Positions 29,798 through 42,906 of a stretch of DNA of 64,000 bases are shown here, one piece after another. The notes beneath the pieces are model-generated. The model saw only the letters and a program-made list of their open reading frames with translations, searched no databases and was not told the origin of the DNA. The DNA lies in the NCBI GenBank assembly GCA_900239685.1, contig OENT01000058.1:186001-250000 (forward strand). The letters are read 5' to 3'. The stretch is from Rotaria macrura. Taxonomy: Eukaryota; Rotifera; Eurotatoria; Philodinida; Philodinidae. The translations under genes were made by a program, and so were the position numbers. Position 1 is the stretch's first letter, and every line of letters starts with the position of its first letter.

Positions 29798-31851
29798 GTT
29801 AGAGAAAGAGTTTTATGATTTTTCACGAAATTTATAATACCAGCAATTTGAAATTTAAGCTAACCATTATTTTTTGTAATTTTTCGTTAGTTTCCAGTTA
29901 AAAAATATTTTACTGTCGAAATTATTTCAATAGTAGCTTCATCAACTAAGCTAGGAGAATTCTCTCAAATGACTTGTATATTTCATATGATCTGTCGGAT
30001 TTTAGAAGAATATTGTTGAAAGAATCGAAGTTTTTCCTCGGATAGAGAAAAATAACGACTGAAAAATTGATGAATATCCATTTCATATTATGAGTATGCC
30101 ATTCGATGAAAACTTCTCTGTAGATGTTGACTAACAAGGAATATAAAACTCGGATAGACGAAATTCCTCAGTGTAAATCCGTGTATTGCCTAGTATTGTG
30201 CTGTCATATAGAAATGAGTCATTGTTTCGAGGTACGAACGAAATTTTTCGATTAGAGTGCATCATAATATTCCTAATCTTACCAAGGTTGTGGCAGTTTA
30301 TCAAAATATAATGTTTGTTATGTATTTCAATTTATGGAGACTTATCTAATTTTATTAATGATCTAATAACATGTTTTTGAAAACATTTTAATCGAGATTT
30401 CTACAGTTGAAGGGAAGAACTATTTTCGATTAGAATGGAAACACAAAGACAATATGAAAGACTGAAGATCATTCGCATTTCACGTACCACAACACTTGAT
30501 AGGCTTTGCTTATTTAACAAACTTAGACCATTGCAATAAAATGAATTGTACTAATAAGATGAATTTATATATTAGGAAAGTACTTCTGCATTAATTTTCT
30601 TGGCATTAAGAAGGTCGTTTTTTGTAAATATTTGTTGATGCCTGATTTCCATGAAGGTTATAATTCATCATGAACCTAAACTATGATGATATTAAAATGA
30701 TGAAATCGTGACCTTGCACATAGGGTGACACTTGTGAGCAGAGTTAAAATTGCTCAGATTTACCTTTTAAATTTTTTCAATATTTTAGATTATAATCGAA
30801 ATATTGCACCGTAATCTATCTCGTCATGATTTTTCTCTCATAATATCGTGTGTGTGAATTTTTATCCAACTACATCTTTTTATGATTCTTATCATTTTTG
30901 ATTTATTTGAATGAAAAATAAAAGGCTGTTAGCATTGGGAGATAAGGTTAATGCACGACCTTATGTATATATATGTGAGACATTTGTTAAGCTAATACTA
31001 ATTCAACGAATGAGAGTGTTTTTTTTTTATTAATCGATGGAACATTACGAGTAGTAGACGAGTTTCTCTTGTGATCAATCTGCAAAGCAATTAAGCTGGA
31101 AAAATAATACAGAATTTCAATCCGAATTGAGTTCGTATTTTCATTGTTCTTGTTCTTTTAAGAAAATATCTTTAACATGATAGTTCTCATCAGAATCATT
31201 CAAATCGTTATCATAATACCTAGTTTCTTGCATGTGTCATGGACTTAAGATAATCCGTTTTTCATATCAATCTTTTTCTTCCTGATCAAATAATTAATAT
31301 CATAACTTGTTCCTATTCTACTCTTTATCATTACGACATTTAGTCAGCACGAAAATATGTTAAACGGTCGTTTCTATTTGTCGCATGTTACAGTTTAATT
31401 GATTAAGAACTAAAATATATACAAGGGTGCGCATGCACTTTTTTCTTGTTGTAGTGACAATTTTTTTTTCGTCGATTTTGATGACTAAGATGTGCATTTG
31501 AAATTTGTAAAAAGAAAAGGACACATGCGCATTGTTCTAGTCCCTGTCGTTTGCTTTTTCTTTTGCTTCTTCTTCATATATCTAAACACATCTGATAGAG
31601 AAAAAAAGAAAGAAAAAAAAGAAAAGCTGTAAAGTTCACGCATCTACTCTCTTTTTTTTTATGATGAATAAACTATCAAAGGCAATTATACGATTGCGGT
31701 AAATAAATCCATTTTCTTCTACTATTCGTAGCTAGCAACGAAACGTGTATCCATAGGAAACATTAGAAACGGTATGTTTGATTTAAGAAAGACAACATGT
31801 AATGTGACACGAATGTTTTATTAAGATTAAAATTCTTGTATATAAATAACG
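29798..31851. other. Upstream region of the TRPA-like gene, no gene seen
   Basis: Short frames only, none recognisable. The right end should include the promoter and 5' UTR of the channel gene; no clear leader acceptor lies next to its ATG. Confidence 0.55.
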
Positions 31852-34800
31852 ATGCAAAAGTTTGTGAATGCAGTTGTTGGTAAAAGTGATCAGAACTTAT
31901 CGAGTGCAATGGATACTCTTTGTGATATTCGTACCTCTTTAACAACAGATAATGAAAATGACAATCTATTAATGAGTGAAAATAATAATAAGAAAACGAA
32001 AAAGATTTTAAGACGTCGATCAAACATGATCATCGATGAATTTGATCGACAATTATCAACTATGCATAGAAAATTTGATCAATTTCAAGTAAACTAACTA
32101 TTTTTAAAGAACTCTTTTGTTTCTTATTGAGTATGTTCTTTCAATGGAAAATATTAGGCAGCACGGGATGGAAATATAGAACAATTACAAGCATTATTTC
32201 ATGAAAATGAAACTAATTATAAAATATTTTTCAATCGACTTGATCCAGAAACAAAATTAACAGCTCTTCATTATGCTGCACGTTTTCATCATCTAACGAT
32301 TTGTCAATATCTTATCGAAAAGTGTGAAGCTGATGTTAATAAAGCAGGCGAAGATGGTATGACGCCGCTTCATTACATTGCTCGATTTCGAGTCGAAAAA
32401 GATAGTCAAGTAGTATTGATTTTTTTTCTTCTGAGATTTGTTTTCCTATGAGAATTTATTAATTTAGACTGATTCCTATGAACCAGTGGTTCGATATTTA
32501 ATTCGTTGCGGTGCGAAAGTAAATGCACGCGATAGCTTTGACTCAACGTAAGTTATGAATGAAGGTTAACTATGATTTTGAAAATTAAAAAATAAACTTG
32601 ACCAAATTTCGTAATCATACTAAATCAGTATAATATACGAGTATTGAATTTCGATACAGGTGATACTTATCGAAAACGACACGTCATCATTTTATAGTAT
32701 GTTAAATAAAAGAAATTCGATCTTGTAATGCTACCGATCTCTTTACCTTAGTATATGATTCAAGGAGCTATTGTTTTAATTCGTATGACTATTTAAGATT
32801 GAAAAAAAAGAGATGCAGAAATTGATTAAGAGGAAAAAATATAATCTAGCAAGATAGTTATAAACATTTTTTCTTGTACATGTTCTGCACTCTTGTCTTA
32901 AAGTTTTAACTTCTCTTTACTATAGACCTCTGCATCATGCTTGTGAACGTAATAATGTACAATGTGCTCAGATACTCATCTCTGAACGTGCCGATATTGA
33001 AGTTTGTTTTTGTGCATTTTCGTTCATGTTCTGATATGAATGTTTGTTGAAGGCATCTGATCGTCAAAAAATGCATCCATTACATGGTGCTTGTTTTTAT
33101 GGTAGTGTTGATACTGCTCGTTTACTTATTGAACATGGTGCTGATGTATTAGCCACTGATGGAACAGATTCCATACCGTTTGCACACGCTTGCCGTAATT
33201 CTCATTATGGTATTTTGGATATGTTTTTTACAATATTTAATCAACACGAACACCATAACCAAATAATTACAGCTACTGACGCTGAAAAAAATACACTTCT
33301 ACATTTAGCCGTTGCATCTGCCAATGTTCCAATAGTTGAATTACTTTTATCTAAAAATGCCGATCCATCCGCTAAACGTACAGATGGACAAACACCTATA
33401 CATCTATGTTCGAAAACTGATTCAGTTGAAATTCTTGAAAAATTAATTCAATGCGGTGGTGATATTAATGATATCGATCAAGAACACGAAACAATTTTAC
33501 ATAAAGCAGCTGCATATAATAAAGAAAATGTTCTTCTATTTGCTTTAACAAAACAAGTAAGTGTATATCGTTTATGCGGATTTCTATATACAATATCTTA
33601 TCTCTTTTTTTTCTCCACTTTTAGAATAGTACAGAGTTCATTCAGAAAAAAAATAGTGCCGGTGTAACAGCTGTACTTTTAGCTGCGACATTCGGACATG
33701 CAGCATGTGTTGCACTTCTTTTAGATTCTGGTGCTGACATGTTTAATGACCACGATAAACATGAACGTGGTCCTGTTTATTTGGCATCAATGAGAAATCA
33801 TACTCAAACACTAGAAATACTTTTACATCATGCAAAAGAACATGGTGGAATAGAAAAAGAAAAATTAGCTATCGAAGAAATCGATCGATACAGTCGAACA
33901 GCTTTACATGCAGCTGCAGAACTTGGTCATGTTGCAATCGTTCATGAATTATTAAGAAGAGAAGCTTCGTTGATTGTTAAAGATGATAATGAATATACAC
34001 CATTGATGTTATGTTGTAAGAAAAATCATCTAGATGTTTTAAAAGCTTTTATTGAATATATTAACGGACATTATCAAACATCGCGAGAAAAACTTAATAT
34101 ACTTGAAGAACGAGACGATGGATCGAATACAGGTAATATAAAATATTTTTATATTAGACATACAAGAGAAGCAGAGGGAGAGAGAGAGAGAGAGAGTATT
34201 CTTCTGTTGCTTCTCTCAACAGCTAGTGATTTGCCCAAAGAAAGAGAAAGAGATATTTCATTAAAATATAATTGAATATTTTTTCTGCTGAGATCATCAT
34301 GACAAAGAATAGTTTTTATTGGTCTGTTTCGACACAATAAGAAACAAGTACTATTTTACGTTATTAAATAATTTTCTAAATGATGCATATTGTAAATCGC
34401 CTAGGTCGAACATACGATTGTAGGATTAGCAAACAGCACACTAGAAAACTTCATTGACTCAAGTGAAACTCATCATTCTACCATAAACTACTATCGGTAT
34501 TGTTTAGTAGATGCTTTACTTAATTTGTTTTAAAAACTAGCATATAAATTTACGCATAGTTGCTTTATCGTTCGACATTTATTTAACTCTTTCAATGGAA
34601 TAAACCGTGTTGTTGAGCAACATTTCATTTCATACTATAAAAACGGATGGATTTCGACAAGAACAATGCTGCATTTATCGAAAATGGAGTAATTCAATCT
34701 GAATTTTCCTTCATCAGTACTTTTGAGATTCCTGAAAATTTCAACGTATCTGAAGAATTTATTAACAACGGGAGGACCAATGAGTGAAAATCCATGTCAA

Positions 34801-37800
34801 AATTGTCTATGGCCAGAAAGACCTGCTCATTTTTGTTCAAAACGAGAGGTAGATATTGTCTATAAGCAAAACTATTCTATCGTATACTTTTCCTTCACAT
34901 GCCATGTCATTAAAATTATCCTAACTCTTGATCAGTACATATCCATCGGATCATATAGTAAAATTGTCGTAGTTTCATCTTGACTTTCTCGTCGACATAC
35001 GATTAACGTTGAATAAAATCTACCATTTCATGATGTTCAAAACTTAAGTCTTCATACTCGAAACGATGAGTATATACTCCACACTATCTTAAAATATTGA
35101 TTATCATGTAAAGTTCAAAAATGAATAAGAAAATTCTAACTTAATCAATAGTCAACAATTATTTTCTTTTAGCTCTTCATATTGCGTCCGCTGAAGGTCA
35201 TTCTTCAATCATAAAGTTGTTACTCGAACAAAATTGTGATCTACAAGCACGTAATATGATATCTTGGTTGCCAATTCATTGTGCTGCTGAACGAGGTCGA
35301 TACAATAGTGTTCAAGTGCTAATAGAAAATCATAGTCCTATTGATCCTGTTGATAAAAATCAACAGACACCTCTACATTTAGCTGCACATAATGGCCATT
35401 CCGATGTAGTTAAACTTCTATTAAAAAATGGTGCTAAAATCGATGCACGTACATCAAGTGGTGACAATTGTCTTGATCTTGCTATTAATGCCAATCAATA
35501 TAATGTCGCTGAAATTTTAGTAAATAATCGTGATTGGGAATTTTTATTGCGTAATGCTCAACGAGATGCACAAACAAATCTTTGGGATACACCATTAAGA
35601 AAACTCATACGAAAAATGCCTGATATTGCATTAATTGTGTTAAATAAATGTTGTACAGTCATACCATCAAATAAAAACGAACAATCGTCATCAAATAATG
35701 GCAATAAGACCAGAAAAAAGAAGAAAAACTCTTTACAAGAAAATATTCTCGAATTAAAAGAACATTTAAATAGTGATAATATTGAAGCAAGTGGTCTAAC
35801 GAAAGATGAAACACAATTAAAAAAACTGACACTTGTTTATAAATATGAATTCTTAGATGATCAATTTGTTCTTTCGAAATGGGCAGAACAAAAAAGTAAG
35901 AAATTTACACACGAAAAAACTGCAAGTTAGGATGAAAGTTGAATTGAATCAGTACTCTCTATGGTTTCCTTAACAGGAAACTTTTCTTGTCTACCACTAC
36001 ACAACACCGAAAAGGGATAGAAAATGTTTCTAGTGAAAATTGAAATTTATACATAAAATACTGATTTCAATAATGTACACGACTTCATAAAATAAAACGA
36101 GATATTATTCATCGTTATTCTGTTTGATTGATAAGTTTTCAAAAGTCTAACTATGATAATGACGAACTTTGGCGCCTAAAAGAATAATATGAGTGCTCGT
36201 TTAATAGTTTTAAATTTTTTCAGTTGCCAGCTATGATCTATAGTCAATGGCAAACATTGAGAACCTTATCGTAATCTTCTATCTCATTTCTGATTAAAGT
36301 TTGAGAAATATTTCAAAGCTAGATGTTAAATAGAATGAAAACTATTTTATCATTGATTAAAAAGAATGCTGATCTTAGCAGAAAAGATGTTGTCTTTCGA
36401 CTTCTAGTTGCATGTTGTCTCAATTATTACTCTGAAGAAGCTTTATTTCTTCCGTAGTACATACTACGAGAATGATAACAAAGTGTTCAAATTGTAGCTC
36501 TTGTCTACAACCCCTGTTAAAATTATGTGTTATGCAGTCTCTCAGAGCATAGGATTTTTGAATGTCTGAACTAATCAAATAAATAAAAATTTTTACGTAG
36601 AATATTAAAGTTGAAGTAAGAGTTGAACAGAGATTCCCGGAACTAGAAATCTAGCCTCCAACTATCTCGTCTCTTCTCATAGTGACATTGTTTGCTGACT
36701 CCGCTTTCATATTTATTATGGCAGAGAAAATAAGATTCTCTAAATCTATACAAACAGAACTTGCATCTTCTCGGTGGAAATAGCTATTTTTGATTTTCAA
36801 TAGAACACAAATAAAGCTAAGCAGTAAAATTGAAGAAATAAACACATACTTTGAAACGAAAATGATATTCTTTTTTGACTTTATAGATGATAACCATTTC
36901 GAACGAGATGGTAGACTATATCCTGGTATGAATACAAATGATTTAGATCGTAAACTTTCACAATTAAATCATCCATTCACATTAATGGTAAATAAAAATC
37001 GTGAATATTTACTCGATCATCCATTAGTACATTCGTTACTTGATTATAAATGGACACTATATGCACGTTATGTTTATTATTCTAATTTTTTATTCTATCT
37101 GTTATTTGTTGCATCATTGACGACGTATGTGTTCATTACATTTGCACCATATCGTTTTGATATAACACATGACCAAATGAAAGAACTAACATGTTATGAA
37201 TTATGTTCTTTTATTAAAACAAATCGTACGGATGACATCAATAATTTACAAACACGTATAGTTACAATACATGTATTCAAATGGCTTGTTATTGTTCTAG
37301 CATCATTGCAAATAATTAAAGAAATATTTCAAATCGTATCCGCACCTTTAGATTATATCAATTTAGAAAATACCGTTGAATTAAGTGCATTCATTCTTGC
37401 TATTTTGTTTACGATTGATTTAAATTCATGTTCAAGAGCTATCGGCTATCGATGTGTTACACAATGGCAATTGGGTGCACTTGGAGTATTCTTAACATGG
37501 TTTGCATTAGTTCTATTCATACAAAAATTTCCCAGATTTGGAATATTTGTTGTAATGTTAACAGATATTTTACATACATTTTCAAGATTTTTTCTCGTAT
37601 TCTTTTTATTCATAATTGGTTTCGCATTAGCTTTTCATATGCTATTACAAAATCATAATCCATTTCAACATTTTGGAAATAGTTTATTAAAAACATGTGT
37701 TATGATGATCGGTGAATTCGAATACGAAGGTTGGTGTTGTTTGTTTGTTTTTTATTGCTATGCATACTAAGATGATCGTTTTGTGGACTGATTACAAAAA

Positions 37801-40800
37801 TTTGAGAAAGGCTGACAAAAGAGAAATAAAAACATGACTAAATCGAAAATCCTAGCAGCGAAATATAAAATTTTAAATGAAATTATGCTATCACTAAACA
37901 AACGGAAATACTGCGAGAAATATATTTGATCGCTATAAATTTTAGATAGTATCACGAAAATGAAATTAGAAAAGAAAAACAAAACGTTTTTTTTAAGCAA
38001 AATCCTTAATAGCTATAATCAAAACAAGTCTTTTGTAGCATGTGACGCTTTGAAAGCTATTAAAGATACTCAAAAACAGAGGTACATTCATAGATGCCAC
38101 GATTATGGAATTCGAAAACAAATGGCAATAAAATTATAGGACTCCTGTTAAAGAATCAACGTGCAGCTCTCGTGTCTGCAACGGCTTGAAGTAGATTTGT
38201 TAACAGTTCTCTACGACTTGAACAAGTCTTACGAATTAGTTCTTAGGTAAAGTTCGGATTTCAATTATTGTAGTCTCTTTCGAAGTTGTAAGTCGTTGAA
38301 GATCTTATGACTATGGTTTAAATTATATTCTCTATATACGCTTCCCTATTCCTTTTACACTGCACTGGCAAAGTCAATACTATAGAATAACAACGAGTTT
38401 AACAAAATAATACGATTCGATCAGATGTGTTATAATTAAGTTACACGGATATACGGATCAATAAATTAAAAGTCAAATGAATCGCATTGAAAAATTGAAT
38501 CACTGAATGCTTATAGACAGTACTTGAATTAGTTATGTGTAATCAGTACTATGTATACTTGTATCACTTTTTAAAATTAATGGCCGATTTTTCTAATAGT
38601 AAAGATTCTATTGAATATCTTATACACGAATATCAAAGCAGAGGTCTCAAAACGGTCCGACCCAGCCCACCCATGTGCTGACATATTTCTAATGAAAAAA
38701 TCATGGATGGGGCCGATTCAAACAAAACTAAGAAGAAAACAAAAATAAATACTAGTTTGTCATTAAATGTCTTTTTCGAAAAATTCATGTACTTTATCAA
38801 ATAAAACTCGTCGTCGCTCTTCCCATGGCCACTCATCTACCGAAACATTTTGCTCTCGTAACGAAAGTAACTTACTTTGATTCACTATTCTTCGTTTCAT
38901 AAATTACTAACTATCACTTGCTCATAATGAATAACATACAAGAACTTCGTTGGATCACTCCGAAAAGAAATTGTGTTTTCTCTAGGAAATTCTTTCGTTT
39001 TTTTCTTCAAGTATAAATATGTTGCTCCCAGAAAAATCGAACGAACATTGTTGCTGGTTAGATATTTTATTATTTTTATAGTACAAACGAAAATTCTCGA
39101 TAGATTTTCATTCTAAAAATTTTATTTTGTTAAAATATAGAACGAAGCACAGGTCTTTTTAAAATACACATTTTTTTTAGTTTCGATAGAAACACTTTGA
39201 TAATTGGAAGTTCATTTTAAGTGAGTTTTTCTAAGTCGTGGAATATAAGATGTCTTTTCTCCACTTAGAAAAGTAGGAATTAAGAAGCTGACTCTGCTAG
39301 GCACTTTTAACTGGTATGCGGTTACAAAAAAAAAATATTAAATATAGAGAATGAATTCAGACAGAGAAATTCACACTTCGAAATATACTATTTTTGATTG
39401 TTGTTTTGTAAAATTCGATGTCAAATATCATGGCATCAATTTGACAATTTTACCATAGCTTTACTAATGTAGCCTAAACTTAATTCTGAAATTTTTATGA
39501 ATTTTTGAATTTACTTGAGCTGGGATCGATTTTCGAGGGAGTGTGAAGATTAAAGAAGTTCTTAAAGTAGTTGTTTGGCATTATTCATCCTACGCAACTG
39601 ATCTTAATTGAATCCTTAAAAACCAAGAAGCTTTTTCAGACAATCTTGAAAACTTATCACAAAAACAGAGATGATGAACCTCCAACATTAGATGTCTTGA
39701 ATAATATTCGATCTCACAAAGGATGAAAATTCGATCTGACAGTTTACCTATGATTAGACAGAATGATGCTTAGCGTGAAGGACGCAGACATCTGTTTTTT
39801 CTTTGAAAATTTTAAAGTCTTCTAAAGATCACCAGGTCTACTTCTGAGACAAAATCTTGGTATTTATTTTTTTGATTCTTCCATTCTCTATCTAATGAAT
39901 AGTATTTTTCAAATCCCATATCTTGCGAATAGATTACGTCGAAATTTCAAAGCTGATTTCTCAAAGACATCTCGATGTAATTAATATTCATCAATATTAG
40001 TTACAACTTCAAAACTGCATGTTGTGTCTATAAGAAACAGAAATTACCAAAAACACCGTTCACGTAAAAACGTTTTAGTTTTAATTGCGTATTAAACTTG
40101 TCCATTTAGAGGCGAGTTTCAATCTTATTGTGTTGCAGTCTATGGCCTATCATACTATTTTAGCCTGAAAAACGCTTCATCCTGAAATAACCATAAATTA
40201 TTCAAATATTTTTTCCACGGCATATTCCATTTACAGCTTCAATTGATGGAAACACGGCTAGCGAATGATAACAGATTACTTCCGTTAGGATGGTAAATCA
40301 ATTTTTATGTAAAGAATTGTTTCAATCAAACGAGTAGTACTTGACGATTTGAGCGTGGATTGTTATCCCATAGATTGATTTTTTTCAGCTCGGTTCAACT
40401 CATTGAGAACTCTGTAGCAGAGTGACAGATCATCACATTCAAGAATTTATACTCTATAGTTTCAATCAACTTTATTTTCTTTTAAGGAATATTTCATGGT
40501 GATGATGCAAATTATTTTGGCATAACGTATTTCTTTTTCATTATATTTATCATTGTTATGTCCATAATCATTATGAATTTATTAGTTGGTTTAGCTGTCG
40601 ATGATATAGCAAGTGTTATGCGTGTAGCAACAGTTAAACGTTTAGAAATGCGTGTTAAATTAACGCTTGATGTTGAACGTCAATTACCTGCACGAAAATT
40701 TTTTTCATCGATTCGTAGTTTTCGTACGGTATCCTATGAACAATCATATTTGGAAAAATTTATAGATAAAATCTTTCGAATTAAAATGAAAACACATTTC

Positions 40801-41142
40801 GATAAGAGTATTTCACGTTTAGAAGATTATGAATTAATACCAACGGCTGGTAATCAAGATCAGAAATTAACTACAACAACCACAATGAATCTACCGAAAA
40901 TCGATGATAAGTCTAAATCAACGACAGCAACAAACATCGGTACAGTTGGCATGGGACTTACTACAGATTGGATAACAAATATTCATGCACAAATCAATAC
41001 AAAATATAATGAATTCAATCGACATATGACAGATTTAAAGAAGCAACAAGAAAAAATAAACAGTATTATACAACAATTTCCAAGTTCAACAATCGAAAAT
41101 AGACAGAATTCTACTTTAAACTTTACAGCGACAACTCGGTAA
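31852..41142 (+). CDS. TRPA1: TRPA-family ankyrin-repeat cation channel
   Basis: Plasma-membrane cation channel of the TRPA group, which senses irritants, heat or mechanical stimuli in animals. Exons: 31852-32088, 32158-32409, 32468-32547, 32926-33001, 33053-33556, 33625-34132, 35173-35895, 36887-37729, 40487-41142 (3879 nt, 1292 aa). About 14 ankyrin repeats fill residues 80-715 (TALHYAA, TPLHYIA, TPLHHACE, NTLLHLA, TPLHLAAHNGH). A WDTPLRKLI...MPDIAL linker typical of TRPA precedes a lysine-rich stretch. Six membrane segments start near residue 855. The pore region reads MMIGEFEYEG near 1075, with Glu where vertebrate TRPA1 has Asp. S6 and the TRP helix read LLVGLAVDDIA. The C-terminus has a coiled-coil-like segment (MTDLKKQQEKINSI). 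A 2.76-kb intron separates pore loop from S6. TRPA1 versus another TRPA subgroup cannot be decided without a tree. Confidence 0.93.
34179..34197. repeat. GA microsatellite in TRPA intron 6
   Basis: Uninterrupted GA run just inside the intron after exon 6. Confidence 0.65.
34718..34848 (+). other. Possible cryptic or alternative exon in TRPA intron 6
   Basis: A frame open in the host phase is bounded by a good acceptor (TTTTCCTTCATCAG) and an AG|GTAGAT donor. It encodes a cysteine/histidine-containing segment (PCQNCLWPERPAHFCSKRE). Inclusion would change the phase and meet a stop soon after exon 7 begins, giving an ankyrin-only protein without membrane domain. It may equally be a remnant of an unrelated gene. 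Confidence 0.3.
38661..38712. repeat. GC-rich hairpin in TRPA intron 8
   Basis: CCCACCCATG pairs imperfectly with CATGGATGGGG in an 80-bp island clearly richer in GC than the rest of the intron. Possibly part of a small inserted element. Confidence 0.35.
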
Positions 41143-42906
41143 ATTTTTCTGACACGTTTAGATTTTGCTGTATACGTTTCTAGTTCAATATCTGTGTTAG
41201 AAATTACGATAGTTTTATAATAAAATAATATGGATTAAATTCTGTCTCGTCAATTGACAACACCCCTTGTATGACTACTGTACCCTGTGAACTTATTTTA
41301 TTTTTGCAATAGGTTCATTCGATATTCAACACTGAATATGAATTATATTGAAAATTCTTCTCCATTATATATTTTACAAGTATTCGAATAAAAACCTGAT
41401 CGATTTTGATTTCTTAGAATCACATGTAATTCAGTGGATTCGAAAAGATTTTTCTAGATTTACAATGAAAAATTCGATGAATTTGAATTCGTTCACATCT
41501 TTTGAATATGTCTCTTTTGTTTCCACTTTCTACGATTTGAAACGATTGAATTCATAATGAATGGTTAAGTTCGAAAAAACTCGACTCGTCTCGAAAGTTA
41601 ATCATGGTACAGAAACTAAATGTTAATGCAATGATCCAATAGAATTTGTGAAAGGAACCATTCTAAATAATCCTATCAACCATATTCTTATATTTTCAAC
41701 ATGTGGAGAATAATCAAAAATGTATTCGAAACCATAGACATGTTATATGGAATCAGAAAAGTTTTGTTCGATTTTTATCGTTGAAAGCAGTTCGAGAAGA
41801 ACAATCGAACGAAGGACTTTTAATATGAAATATAATCTATGGAAAGGTTTCGTAAATTTAAGAATAATCTTTGAGTTTCATTCAAAACAGTTGCTTTTAT
41901 ATTGAGTTATTCAATCCTTCTACAGGCATTGGATTTCAGAAGCAGTTCAAATAACGGAGACTTTTTGAAAATTAAATAATTCAATATGAAATCAATTATA
42001 CATTTAAAAAAAAAGTCTTAAAATCATTGGAATAGTGAATACGATAATGTATTCCTTCGTTTTCTGATAATATAATTCTTTAGGTGAAAGTCAATAAATT
42101 CAAAATATATATGAAATTTCTTTTAATCGAGCGATCATCTCTTTAACATCGAAAATATATTTAGTAGTCATTCTTTTTATTTTTTATACAATCATGTTCG
42201 AATGAAAACGTACTTAAACTTGAAGCTATTCCATTTGCTGTAAATCGATAGCAATATCATTTATCTGTTCAATACGAAGTTAACAGTAACTGCGTATAAA
42301 ATATTGATGTTTCATTCAACTACAAATGATTATTCTTTTTTCGTTACAAGATCGAGTCGTGACCGACTAGAAAAGAATATGTACAAAGTCGAATCGAATA
42401 TCATCAATAATTTTTCTGTATACATTTCTACCAATAAGTTTTACCATAATTGACAAAAAAGAAAAAAAAAATCTTTCTCGTCTTTCGAAATTTATTCATA
42501 ACAATCATCGAATGTTCATAGCAACGAAAATATAGTTTGGGCAAACAATGTCTATAACCATAGATTCAAACAAAGAAATTAATCAATGTAAAAATTCGAT
42601 TATTTCTTCTTTTTTTTTTTTCTTTTGAAGAATACATTAGCAACTAAATCAACTATTGCTTCATTTTTCATAATCAATAAAATCGTTTCCTATTGGTTAA
42701 AAAAAATAATTCTATTCATTAAATTACATATGTATATATTTGATCTTTTTTGTTTTCTATCAGAGAAAATTCCATTTGAGAAAAGAAAAGGATTGAAGAA
42801 GAAAAATATAAAGTAAGCAATGAAAAACAAAAGAAAAAAAACAAAAGACCACAACAATAAAAAAAGAAGATCAATAAGACGATTTTCAAGTCCTTTTTTT
42901 ATTCTT
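41143..42906. other. Convergent intergenic region between TRPA-like gene and glass
   Basis: Holds both 3' UTRs. No coding signal was recognised. Confidence 0.6.

Noticed and set aside
31763-32023. Minus-strand frame opposite TRPA exon 1
   Set aside because: Shadow of the real plus-strand exon.
38633-38836. 67-codon minus frame in TRPA intron 8
   Set aside because: No domain; the GC-rich island with a hairpin explains its unusual composition better.
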